27,554 bases of DNA from JAMXLO01 sp041487355 (lineage in GTDB: Bacteria > Pseudomonadota > Alphaproteobacteria > Acetobacterales > Acetobacteraceae): the NCBI GenBank assembly GCA_041487355.1, contig JBGPND010000051.1, positions 1-27,554 of the forward strand, in the 5' to 3' direction. Position 1 is the first letter of the stretch; every line of letters begins with the position of its first letter. Below, in pieces: positions 15,782 through 24,179 of this stretch. The notes beneath the pieces are model-generated. The model was not told where the DNA came from. It saw only the letters and a list, made by a program, of their open reading frames with translations, and ran no database searches. The position numbers and the translations under genes are program-made.

Positions 15782-17095
15782 GTGGACGAAGCCCTCGAAA
15801 AGTCGGCAATGCGCAAGATCTATATCCGCCTGTTGCCATTCGCGATCTTCAGCTATTTCCTTGCCTACATCGACCGGATCAACGTGAGTTTCGCCGGACT
15901 GACGATGCGCGGCGATCTCGACATGTCCGCCGCGGCATTCGGTTTCGCTGCCGGCACATTCTACTGGGGCTATTTCATATTCGAGGTGCCCAGCAACATC
16001 ATCATGGAAAAGGTCGGCGCGCGGCTATGGATCGCCCGCATCATGATAAGCTGGGGGATCTTCGCCGGACTGACTGCTCTGGTCATCGGATCGAACACCT
16101 TTTCTGTCGTGCGCTTCTTCCTTGGTGTTGCCGAGGCCGGGTTCTTCCCGGGCATCGTGCTCTACTTCACCTACTGGTTCCCGGCCCGCCACCATGCCCG
16201 CATCGTTTCGGGCTTCCTGATCGGGCTGCCGATCGCAGTGGCCGCCGGTGCGCCGGTCTCCACGGGACTCCTGGGTCTGGACGGCTTGCTCGGCCTGCGG
16301 GGCTGGCAGATCATGTACCTCGCCGAGGCGATCCCGACCGTGCTGATCGGCATCGTCACCTTGTTCGTGCTGACCGACCGGCCGGAGCAGGCAAAGTTCC
16401 TGACGACTGAGGAAAAGACCTGGCTCTCCGCAAAGCTGAAAGCCGAACGCCACGCCAAGGAATCTGTGCGGACCTTCAGCATGTGGCAGGGTATGTTCGA
16501 CAGAAAGGTGCTGCTGCTGGCGCTGAACTATTTCGGTATCGTCACCGCCAGCCTGGGTATGCTGATCTTCATCCCGCAGATCATCAAGTCGCTCGGCCAG
16601 TTCAGCAACATGACAGTCGGCTGGCTCACCATGGTCCCCTATATTTGCGGCGGCATCGCCCTGGTGGTCTGGGGACGCATCTCCGACCGGATGAACGAGC
16701 GGCGATGGAACCTGCTCGTGGCCTGCATTGTCTCCACCGCCGGGCTCGTGCTTGCCGGCATGACGATGGGCACCTGGTGGGCGCTGGTGGGAATGTCGAT
16801 CGCGGCTGTGGGGTTCTACGGCTCGAAGGGACCGTTCTGGTCGATGCCGCCGATGTTCCTGACCGGCACCGCGGCGGCCGCCTCCATCGCGTGGATCAAT
16901 TCGATCGGCAATCTCGGCGGGTTCTTCGGCCCGTGGTATGTCGGCGTGATGAAGGACGCGACTGGCAGCTTTGCGGGCGGACTGTATGGACTGGCTTTGC
17001 TGGGTCTGATTGCCTCGTTCGTCTGTGCGTTCTTCCTGCATATCCCGAACCACACGGCCAATCTGCCGGCCGTGGTGCATTCGGAAGCCGACTAG
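15782..17095 (+). CDS. MFS transporter, anion:cation symporter (ACS) family
   Basis: Inner-membrane carrier of 437 aa with about 12 hydrophobic segments. The first one ends in FLAYIDRINVSFAGLTM, the ACS family hallmark shared with tartrate, phthalate, hexuronate and glucarate permeases; GFFPGIVLYFTYWFPARHHAR near 117-137 is also typical. Such carriers import organic anions with protons. The start is taken as GTG at 15782, seven bases after GGGAGAG; the frame is open up to 15608 but that part overlaps hyuB and lacks a ribosome site. Together with the D-aminoacylase and enolase-family genes it could import an N-acyl amino acid or a sugar acid. Confidence 0.88.
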   Translation: MDEALEKSAMRKIYIRLLPFAIFSYFLAYIDRINVSFAGLTMRGDLDMSAAAFGFAAGTFYWGYFIFEVPSNIIMEKVGARLWIARIMISWGIFAGLTALVIGSNTFSVVRFFLGVAEAGFFPGIVLYFTYWFPARHHARIVSGFLIGLPIAVAAGAPVSTGLLGLDGLLGLRGWQIMYLAEAIPTVLIGIVTLFVLTDRPEQAKFLTTEEKTWLSAKLKAERHAKESVRTFSMWQGMFDRKVLLLALNYFGIVTASLGMLIFIPQIIKSLGQFSNMTVGWLTMVPYICGGIALVVWGRISDRMNERRWNLLVACIVSTAGLVLAGMTMGTWWALVGMSIAAVGFYGSKGPFWSMPPMFLTGTAAAASIAWINSIGNLGGFFGPWYVGVMKDATGSFAGGLYGLALLGLIASFVCAFFLHIPNHTANLPAVVHSEAD

Positions 17096-17110
17096 CGAGC
17101 CGCCGACGCC

Positions 17111-18565
17111 ATGGCGCTGCACTGCGATCTGATCATCCGCGACGCGACGGTGTTCGACGGCACCGGCGCGCCGCGCTTCACCGCCGATGTCGGCGTCACC
17201 GGTGATCGCATCGTGGCGGTCGGTGATCTTGGAGCCGCCACCGCAGATCGCGAGGTGATCGCCACCGGCAAGGCGCTCGCCCCCGGCTTCATCGACGCAC
17301 ACACGCACGACGACCGCGCGGTTCTCTGCGGGCCCGAATGCATGCTGTGCAAGATGTCGCAGGGCGTGGCCACGGTGGTGGTGGGCAATTGCGGCATCAG
17401 CCTGTCGCCGGTGCGCATGAAGTCTCGCCCGGTGCCGCCACTCGATCTGCTCGGCGACGAATCCTGGTGGACGTTCGGCAGCTTCGGCGAATATGCCGAT
17501 CGTCTCGCGCGCGACCCCTCGCCGGTGAACACCTGTGCGCTGATCGGCCACATGTCGCTGCGCGTCGAGGCGATGGGCGGCGACACGCAGCGCGCCGCCA
17601 CCGACAAGGAAGCGGCGCACATGCAGCGCCGCCTCGCCGAGGCGCTGGCCCAGGGCGCATCCGGCTTCTCCACCGGCCTGTATTATCCGCCGAACATGAT
17701 GGCGCCGACCGACGAAGTGATCGCGGTCGCCGAGGCGCTGCGCAACGCCGGCGGGCTCTACGTCACGCACATGCGCGACGAAGCGAACGATGTCCTGCTG
17801 TCGATCGAGGAGACGCTGCGGATCGGCCGCGCCGTGAACGCGCCGGTGGTGATCAGCCACCACAAATGCGCCATGCCGGAAAACTACGGCCGCTCCGTCG
17901 AGACACTGCCGCGCATCGACGCCGCCGCGACCGCGCAGCGCGTCGATTTCGACGTGTATCCCTATGCCGCCGGCTCCACCGTATTGATGCCGGAACGGCT
18001 GCGCCCCGACGTTCCGGTGCAGATCACCTGGTCGGTGCCGCATCCGGAGCTCGCGGGCCGCATGCTTGACGACATCGCGCGCGACTGGGGCACAACGCCG
18101 CGCGAAGCCGCCGAACGTCTGCTGCCTGCCGGTGCGATCTTCTTTCAGATGGACGAGCAGGACGTGCAGCGCATCCTATCGCATCGATTGGCGATGATCG
18201 GCAGCGACGGATTGCCGCACGACGCGTTCCCGCATCCGCGCCTATGGGGCACGTTCCCGCGCGTGCTCGGCCACTACGCACGCGACCTCGGCCTGTTCAG
18301 TCTGGAAGCAGCGGTGCACAAGATGACCGGTCACACCGCCGAGGTGTTCGGCCTGGTCGATCGCGGCGTGATCCGCGCCGGCGCCTATGCCGATCTCGTG
18401 CTGTTCGATCCCGCGACCGTGCGCGATGTGGCCACGTTCGCCGAACCCACCAGGCCAGCCGAAGGGATTATGGAAACCTGGATCAATGGCCAGTCAGCCT
18501 ATGTCCACGGCGTGGGAGCGACACCGGCACGCGCCGGACGGCTGCTCACCCGCAACAAAGCCTAG
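17111..18565 (+). CDS. N-acyl-D-amino-acid deacylase (D-aminoacylase, amidohydrolase family)
   Basis: Protein of 484 aa, the length of D-aminoacylases. All catalytic and zinc-binding residues known from the Alcaligenes enzyme are visible at matching positions: H64 and H66 (DAHTHDD), C94 (VGNCGIS), H220 (YVTHMRDE), H250 (VISHHK) and D366 (IGSDG). The HPRLWGTFPRVLGHYARD segment near 376-393 is a family hallmark. The enzyme removes the acyl group from N-acyl-D-amino acids, giving a free D-amino acid and a carboxylate. The ATG at 17111 follows the MFS stop by 15 bases with only a weak ribosome site, so coupling is likely. Alternative members of this group act on N-acyl-D-glutamate or on related D-hydantoin products. 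Confidence 0.88.
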   Translation: MALHCDLIIRDATVFDGTGAPRFTADVGVTGDRIVAVGDLGAATADREVIATGKALAPGFIDAHTHDDRAVLCGPECMLCKMSQGVATVVVGNCGISLSPVRMKSRPVPPLDLLGDESWWTFGSFGEYADRLARDPSPVNTCALIGHMSLRVEAMGGDTQRAATDKEAAHMQRRLAEALAQGASGFSTGLYYPPNMMAPTDEVIAVAEALRNAGGLYVTHMRDEANDVLLSIEETLRIGRAVNAPVVISHHKCAMPENYGRSVETLPRIDAAATAQRVDFDVYPYAAGSTVLMPERLRPDVPVQITWSVPHPELAGRMLDDIARDWGTTPREAAERLLPAGAIFFQMDEQDVQRILSHRLAMIGSDGLPHDAFPHPRLWGTFPRVLGHYARDLGLFSLEAAVHKMTGHTAEVFGLVDRGVIRAGAYADLVLFDPATVRDVATFAEPTRPAEGIMETWINGQSAYVHGVGATPARAGRLLTRNKA

Positions 18566-18576
18566 CACCGCTTCGC

Positions 18577-19173
18577 ATGGACGGCGCTCTGCTCTCACTG
18601 CTTGGCTTCTCCGTGGCGATGTACATCACGCCCGGACCGAACAACGTAATGGTCGCGTCCTCCGCCGCGAACCATGGCATCGGCGCCACCATGCCGCACA
18701 TGCTCGGCATCGCCTTCGGCTTCTCTCTCATGTTGACGCTGGTGTGCGCCGGTCTCGGTTCCGCGCTGGTGAACTGGCCGTTGCTGCTGCCGCTGTTCCG
18801 TTGGGCGGGTGCCGCGTGGCTGGTCTGGCTCGCCTGGCAGATCGCCAGCGCGCCGCCGCCGGGCGAGGGTGGTCGCCGGCGTCTACTCGGGTTCTTCGGT
18901 GCCGCCGCATTCCAATGGGTCAATCCGAAGGCGTGGCTCATCGCCGTCGGCGCGGCCGGCGAATATCTCTCGCCGCACCAGCCGCTCATCGTCCAGCTCT
19001 CCCGCATCTTTATTGTCTTCCTCGCCGTCGGCATGCCATGCCTGCTGGTCTGGGCACTGCTGGGCAGCGGCGCCGGCCGGCTGCTGCGATCGCCCGTCCA
19101 GTTGCGCGTGTTCAACGTCGCCATGGCGCTGCTGCTTGTTCTGTCGCTGTTGCCGGTGTTGATCGAAGGCTGA
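18577..19173 (+). CDS. LysE/RhtB family amino-acid exporter
   Basis: Small membrane protein of 198 aa with about six hydrophobic segments. The family signature MYITPGPNNVMVASSAANHG is at residues 11-30, and FQWVNPKAWLIAVGA lies near 110-124. LysE/RhtB proteins export amino acids and related small molecules. The start is the ATG at 18577, 11 bases after the deacylase stop; a longer frame upstream merely overlaps that gene. Next to a D-aminoacylase it might relieve the cell of surplus or toxic D-amino acid, which is inference from gene order. Confidence 0.88.
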   Translation: MDGALLSLLGFSVAMYITPGPNNVMVASSAANHGIGATMPHMLGIAFGFSLMLTLVCAGLGSALVNWPLLLPLFRWAGAAWLVWLAWQIASAPPPGEGGRRRLLGFFGAAAFQWVNPKAWLIAVGAAGEYLSPHQPLIVQLSRIFIVFLAVGMPCLLVWALLGSGAGRLLRSPVQLRVFNVAMALLLVLSLLPVLIEG

Positions 19174-19190
19174 CCGGAAGGAAAGACGAG

Positions 19191-20297
19191 ATGAAGATCA
19201 CGCGCATCGATGCGTTTCAGGTGAGCTGGGCGCCGGGGGAAAAACCGACGCAGCATAGCGCCTTCGTGCGCATCTTCACCGACCAGGAGATCGACGGCAT
19301 CGGTGAGGCGTCGCCCATGCAGGGTGGCATCGCCTCGCTCGGCATCATCGCGCGCGATCTCGCGCCCGCACTGATCGGCAAGGACCCGCTGGATCATGCC
19401 GTGCTGTTGGATACTTTGCTGCACACATGCGTGAAGCTCGGACCGGAGGGCGCGCTGACCGGCGCGCTCGCTGCGCTCGACATCGCGATGTGGGACATCA
19501 AGGGCAAGCTGACCGGACTGCCGATCTACAAGCTGCTCGGCGGCGCCTGGCGCACCGCTATGCCGTTCTACGCCTCGATCGGCGGCAACGGCGACCGCAG
19601 CCTGGACGATGCGCTGCGCGTCGTGGAGGCACGGCTGAACGACAAGCCGGCCGCGATCAAGATCCGTTTCGACAATCCGCGCACCGAACTGGACCGGGAC
19701 ATTCCGGGCGACATCGCCAAGGCGCGTGCGGTGCGCAAACTGGTAGGCGATAGCTTCCCGCTCGCGTTCGATGCCAACAACGGCTTCACCACCGGCGGCG
19801 CGATCCGCGTCGGCCGCGCGCTGGAAGATCTCGGCTATTGGTGGTTCGAGGAGCCGGTGCAACACTACCATGTGAAAGCCCTGGGCGAGGTCGCGCGCGC
19901 ACTGGACATCACGGTGTCCGCCGGCGAGCAGACCTACACGCTGGCGGCACTGGCCGATCTGATCGACGCAGGTGTACGCATGGTGCAGCCGGATATCGTG
20001 AAGATGGGCGGCATCACCGGGCTGATGCGCTGCGCCGCTCTGGCGCATGCACACGGTGTGGAACTCGTGCCGCACCAGACCCAGCCGACGATCGGCCACA
20101 CCGCCAACATGCACGTCGCTGCGGCGCAGTTGCAGGCGACCAAGCCGTGCGAGTGGAACGATCCGTCAACGCGCACGCACGTGGTGTTCGAGAACCCACC
20201 GAAACCGGTCGATGGGCTGTTCCATCTGCCCGATGGTCCGGGGCTGGGGTTACGCGTGAACGAAGCCGAACTGGCGAAGCGGCGGGTAGCAGTGTGA
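19191..20297 (+). CDS. mandelate racemase/muconate lactonizing enzyme family protein
   Basis: Enolase-superfamily enzyme of 368 aa. The Mg ligands are D194 (FDANN), E220 (FEEP) and E246 (AGEQ). The catalytic His-Asp pair of the mandelate racemase subgroup is H295 (VPHQ) and D268 (QPDIVK). The usual K-x-K of that subgroup is K157-I-R159 here, so the second base has become Arg. Members of the subgroup with an intact His-Asp pair are often acid-sugar dehydratases, which abstract the proton alpha to a carboxylate and lose water. GGAAGG precedes the ATG at 19191. It is the last gene of the plus-strand run and ends just before a composite repeat. Confidence 0.88.
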   Translation: MKITRIDAFQVSWAPGEKPTQHSAFVRIFTDQEIDGIGEASPMQGGIASLGIIARDLAPALIGKDPLDHAVLLDTLLHTCVKLGPEGALTGALAALDIAMWDIKGKLTGLPIYKLLGGAWRTAMPFYASIGGNGDRSLDDALRVVEARLNDKPAAIKIRFDNPRTELDRDIPGDIAKARAVRKLVGDSFPLAFDANNGFTTGGAIRVGRALEDLGYWWFEEPVQHYHVKALGEVARALDITVSAGEQTYTLAALADLIDAGVRMVQPDIVKMGGITGLMRCAALAHAHGVELVPHQTQPTIGHTANMHVAAAQLQATKPCEWNDPSTRTHVVFENPPKPVDGLFHLPDGPGLGLRVNEAELAKRRVAV

Positions 20298-20308
20298 CCA
20301 AAATGAAT

Positions 20309-20380
20309 CCGTCATGGCCGGGCTTGACCCGGCCATCTGCCTGCCGCGGCAGATGGCCGGGCCAAGCCCGGCCATGACGG
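20309..20380. repeat. REP-like long inverted repeat, possible bidirectional terminator
   Basis: The arms 20309-20341 and 20348-20380 are 33 bases each and complementary at 32 positions around the six-base loop TGCCGC. Positions 20313-20340 are identical to the repeat at 5681-5708. It lies between convergent genes (enolase-family enzyme and HyuB copy 2), where so stable a hairpin could stop transcription from both sides, although no U-run follows. Confidence 0.85.
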
Positions 20381-20428
20381 GCAACGCAAGCTCAGCCATG
20401 ACGGGCAACGCAAGCTTGTCCATGACGG
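20372..20428. repeat. 24-base tandem direct repeat
   Basis: Units begin at 20372, 20396 and 20420 with a period of 24 bases; the third is only nine bases long. Each begins CCATGACGG. The first unit overlaps the right end of the REP-like arm, so the tandem seems to have grown out of it. Confidence 0.75.
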
Positions 20429-20439
20429 CAAAGTAACGA

Positions 20440-22104
20440 TCAGACCTCCACCCCGTACTCCCGCAGCGCCGCCTCGCGCGACACATAACCCAGCCGCACA
20501 TCGCGCCGCACCGCTTCCGGGTCGCGCTCCTTCGCCGGCCCCATGCCGCCGCCGCCCGGCATCTCCACCACCAGCCGATCGCCAGGCGGCACCACAGCCA
20601 ACCCCTTCGGCTTCAGTTCCGCACCAGAAGCCAGCGACAGGCGCCCGGCCTGCCCCGACCCGCCACCATGCCTCCCGCGCGCCGGGAACTTCACGCGCTC
20701 GAAACGAGCGAAAATGCCGAACGCCGCAGCCTCGCGTGACGCGATCTCCATGACCTGGCCAAGCCCGCCACGCTGACGCCCGACCCCTCCGGAATCCTGC
20801 CGCAGCTCCTTGCACCAGATCACCAATGGCGTGATCGCTTCCGTGGCCTCCACAGGTACGTTGCGCACACCGGACGGAAACGGCGTCGCCGACAACCCGT
20901 CCTGCGACGGCCGCGCCCCCGTCCCTCCCGAATGGAAGCTGTTGACCATGAACGGCGTGCCGGCCGCTCTGCCGATACCGGTCAGCCCGTGGCCCGCGAT
21001 CAGGTTCAGCGTCCACAGATTCGACGTGCCTTCCGCCGGCACACGCCCCGGCAGCGCCTGGTCCAGGCAGCCATACACCACGTCCGGCAGCATGTGTCCC
21101 ATCACCGAGCGCGCATACACGGCAGCCGGATGCGTCGCGCTGAGGATCGTGCCCTCCGGCGCGGTAACGCGCACCGCGTCCAGCGTGCCGGTGTTGTTCG
21201 GGATATGCGGCGCCACCACGCAGTTCACGCCGAACGTCGTATAGGCTTCCGTATAGCAGAGCGGGCAATTGATCGCGTAGGACGACATCCCCGACGTGCC
21301 GGTGTAGTCCACATGGATCGTATCGCGGCCGATGGTCAGAGTGCCGACCAGATCGATCGGTGCCTCATAGCCGTCGATCCGCATCGCCGCGCTCCAGGTG
21401 CCCTGCGGCAGCCTGCCGATCGCCTCCGCCATGCCGCGGCGGCTGCGGCTGATGATCGCCTCGCCCAGCATGTCCAGGTCGCGCAGAGCGAACTCACGCA
21501 TCATCGAAACGAGCCGCCGGCTGCCAATCTCATTGCACGCGATCAGTGCGTAGACGTCGCCGACGACCTGCACCGGCTCGCGCACGTTGGCGCGGATCAT
21601 CGCCAGCAGGTCCTCGTTCATCTCGCCGGCGCGCGCCAGGCGCAGCAGCGGGATGAACAGGCCCTCGTGGTAGATCTGCCGCCCTTCCGGAGTCTGCCCG
21701 ACGCCACCCATATCCACCAGATGCGTCGTGCAGGCGAACAGCGCGACGATGCGCCCGTCCATGAAGGTCGGTGACACAACGACGAGATCGTAGAGATGCC
21801 CGGTCCCCTTCCACGGATCGTTGGTGACGTAGACGTCGCCTTCCTTCATCTGCGCAACCGGGAACACGTCCAGGAAGTGCCCGACCGAACGCGCCATGGT
21901 GTTGATGTGGCCCGGCGTGCCGGTGACCGCCTGCGCCAGCATCCGCCCTGCCAGATCGAACACACCGGCGGAGATATCGCCAGCCTCGCGCGCCGAGGTG
22001 CTGAACGCGGTGCGCACCAGGGTCTGCGCCTGTTCCTCCACCACCGAGAGCAGGCGATTCCACATGATCTGCAGCTCGATCTCCGAGGTGTTCCTGCGCG
22101 TCAC
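20440..22104 (-). CDS. hyuB: hydantoinase/oxoprolinase subunit B (HyuB family, copy 2)
   Basis: Protein of 554 aa and the second HyuB in the window. The family landmarks are clear: ELQIMWNRLLSVVEEQAQTL near 9-28, TAFSTSAREAGDISAGVFD near 33-51, the VTNDPWKGTGHLYDLVVV segment near 93-110, HSGGTGARPSQDG near 387-399 and MPGGGGMGP near the C-terminus. It starts with GTG at 22104, which shares bases with the HyuA stop (GTGA overlap), so translation is coupled. It would form an ATP-dependent amidase or carboxylase with the HyuA encoded upstream. It is shorter than copy 1 by about 20 residues and is clearly diverged, so the two pairs likely act on different substrates. Confidence 0.9.
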   Translation of the reverse strand: MTRRNTSEIELQIMWNRLLSVVEEQAQTLVRTAFSTSAREAGDISAGVFDLAGRMLAQAVTGTPGHINTMARSVGHFLDVFPVAQMKEGDVYVTNDPWKGTGHLYDLVVVSPTFMDGRIVALFACTTHLVDMGGVGQTPEGRQIYHEGLFIPLLRLARAGEMNEDLLAMIRANVREPVQVVGDVYALIACNEIGSRRLVSMMREFALRDLDMLGEAIISRSRRGMAEAIGRLPQGTWSAAMRIDGYEAPIDLVGTLTIGRDTIHVDYTGTSGMSSYAINCPLCYTEAYTTFGVNCVVAPHIPNNTGTLDAVRVTAPEGTILSATHPAAVYARSVMGHMLPDVVYGCLDQALPGRVPAEGTSNLWTLNLIAGHGLTGIGRAAGTPFMVNSFHSGGTGARPSQDGLSATPFPSGVRNVPVEATEAITPLVIWCKELRQDSGGVGRQRGGLGQVMEIASREAAAFGIFARFERVKFPARGRHGGGSGQAGRLSLASGAELKPKGLAVVPPGDRLVVEMPGGGGMGPAKERDPEAVRRDVRLGYVSREAALREYGVEV

Positions 22105-24179
22105 GCTTCGATCTCCTCGATCACGATATCATCGCCGGCGCCGATGCGCGCGATGTAGCCGCTCGGCACGATGGTGGAGGTGCCGTCTTCCACGATCACG
22201 GCGGGGCCTGCCAGCCGCACGCCTTTCGGCAATGCCGCGCGGACGAACAGCGACGCATCGACCACCTCGCCGCTGGCGGTCTCGACGATGCGGCACTGGC
22301 CGGATGGCGTTGCCACACCGGCATCCGGCGGCAACGCCTGTCGCGCCGGCAGGTCATGCGGTTCTGCCAGCGAGAGAGTCCAGGTTACCGCCTCGACTTC
22401 CAGGCGCGGAATGACGCGGCCATAGACCCGTGCATAGGTGGCATCGAATGCCGCGCGCAGCGCAGCGGGATCCAGCCTGCCGTCAGGCAGCGGCACCGCT
22501 ACCTCGTGTCCCTGACCGCGATAGCGCATGAAGCCGGTGCGCGTCTCGACCAGTTCCCCCCGCGGCACGCCCAGCCGCACCACCGCTTCCGCCTCGGTGC
22601 GCATCTCGGCAAACAGCGCGTCGATCGTCGTCTGCTCCAGCGCATCGAGCCGCACCAGCAGGGTACGCACAACCTCATACGCGATCGGCGCGCCGAGGAA
22701 GCCGAGCGCCGAACCGACGCCGGCATCCGGCGGCACGACGATGCGGCGGATGCCCAGCTTCTGCGCCAACCGCACGGCATGCAGCGGCGCCGCTCCGCCG
22801 AATGCGATCAGCGTCCGGCCGGATGTCTCCTTGCCATTCTCCACCGCATGCACGCGCGCCGCGCTCGCCATCGTCTCGTCGACGATTTCGGCAATGCCGC
22901 GTGCCGCCTCCTGCACCGTCATCGCCAGCGGCGAGCCGATCGTTTCGGTCACCGCCCGCAGGGCACGCGCCGGATCAAGCGCGATCTTGCCGCCGGCGAA
23001 GCGCGTCACATCGATGCGCCCCAGCACAACGTCGGCGTCCGTCACCGTCGGCTGCTCGCCGCCATGCGCGTAGCAGGCGGGTCCCGGGTTTGCCCCCGCG
23101 CTGTCCGGCCCCACGACGATGCGCTTCAACGCATCGACGCGTGCGATCGAACCGCCACCGGCGCCGATCTCCACCATGTCGATCACCGGGATGCGCACGG
23201 GAAATCCGCTGCCCTTGGCGAAGCGGTAGGCGCGCGCCACTTCGAAATGCCGCGACTGCTGCGGCGTGAAGTCGTCGATCAGCGTGAGCTTCGCCGTCGT
23301 GCCGCCCATGTCAAACGAGATCGCCCGATCATAGCCGCCGCGCGCGGCGACGTGGCGTGCCAGGATGGCGCCGCCGGCCGGTCCGCTTTCGATCAGGCGC
23401 ACCGGAAAACGCCGCGCCGTCTCCACCGTGCAGATGCCGCCCGAGGACATCATCAGCAGCAGCGGACATGTCGCGCCGATGCGCCGCAGGCCATCCTGCA
23501 TGCGGGCCAGATAACGCTCCATCATCGGCAGCACATAGGCATTCGCCACCACCGTCGAGGTCCGCTCGTATTCGCGGATCTCGCGGCAAACCTCGCAGGA
23601 GATGGTGACAGCCATCCGCGGCAGCAGACGCGCGATCACCGCGCGCGCCCGCTCCTCGTGAGTCGGATTGATGTAGGAGTGCAGGAAGCTGATCGCCAAC
23701 GCCTCGATGTCGTACTGCTGCAACGACGGCACCAGCCGTTCCAGCGCCGCCTCGTCCAGCGGCAGCAGCACCGAGCCATCCGCGGCAAGGCGTTCCGGCA
23801 CCTCCAGCCGCAAATCGCGCGAGATCAGCGGTTCCGGCCGTTCCATATAGAGGTCGTACTGTTCGAAACGATGTTCGTAGGCAATTTCCAGAGAATCGCG
23901 AAACCCCGCAGTCGTGATCAGCGCACTCCGCGCACCCTTGCGTTCGATCAGCGCATTGGTGGCGAGCGTCGTGCCGTGGATCACCAGATCGAGCGACGAA
24001 GCGGCGATCCCTGCCTCGCGCAGGATGGTCTGCGTCCCCGCGATCACCGCCTCATCCGGTGCCGCATGTGTCGTCAGCAGCTTCGCGGAAAGCGTCCGAT
24101 CGGGCAGTGCGAGCACAAGATCGGTGAACGTGCCGCCGATATCGACGGCAAGCCTGGTGCGGGCGCCGAGTTGCCGCAT
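22101..24179 (-). CDS. hyuA: hydantoinase/oxoprolinase subunit A (HyuA family, copy 2)
   Basis: Protein of 692 aa with the ASKHA ATP-binding loops: DIGGTFTD near 13-20 and FDMGGTTAK near 290. It also carries VIHGTTLATNA, IERKGAR and IESGPAGGA, as in copy 1. The ATG at 24179 shares one base with the stop of the upstream lyase (TGATG); a GTG at 24182 in frame, giving a GTGA overlap, is an equally possible start. It is the middle gene of a tightly coupled lyase-HyuA-HyuB operon. The activated substrate is unknown; hydantoin, oxoproline, other lactams and ketones are all known in the family. Confidence 0.9.
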   Translation of the reverse strand: MRQLGARTRLAVDIGGTFTDLVLALPDRTLSAKLLTTHAAPDEAVIAGTQTILREAGIAASSLDLVIHGTTLATNALIERKGARSALITTAGFRDSLEIAYEHRFEQYDLYMERPEPLISRDLRLEVPERLAADGSVLLPLDEAALERLVPSLQQYDIEALAISFLHSYINPTHEERARAVIARLLPRMAVTISCEVCREIREYERTSTVVANAYVLPMMERYLARMQDGLRRIGATCPLLLMMSSGGICTVETARRFPVRLIESGPAGGAILARHVAARGGYDRAISFDMGGTTAKLTLIDDFTPQQSRHFEVARAYRFAKGSGFPVRIPVIDMVEIGAGGGSIARVDALKRIVVGPDSAGANPGPACYAHGGEQPTVTDADVVLGRIDVTRFAGGKIALDPARALRAVTETIGSPLAMTVQEAARGIAEIVDETMASAARVHAVENGKETSGRTLIAFGGAAPLHAVRLAQKLGIRRIVVPPDAGVGSALGFLGAPIAYEVVRTLLVRLDALEQTTIDALFAEMRTEAEAVVRLGVPRGELVETRTGFMRYRGQGHEVAVPLPDGRLDPAALRAAFDATYARVYGRVIPRLEVEAVTWTLSLAEPHDLPARQALPPDAGVATPSGQCRIVETASGEVVDASLFVRAALPKGVRLAGPAVIVEDGTSTIVPSGYIARIGAGDDIVIEEIEA

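Noticed and set aside
16025..18043. 672-codon minus-strand open frame opposite the MFS and deacylase genes
   Set aside because: Same reason: the plus-strand proteins have complete catalytic motifs, and the mirror frame is low in hydrophobic residues and unlike any family.
20303..20433. CRISPR-like array
   Set aside because: The repeated units are contiguous with a 24-base period, there are no spacers, and the element is a palindrome family found at other loci.
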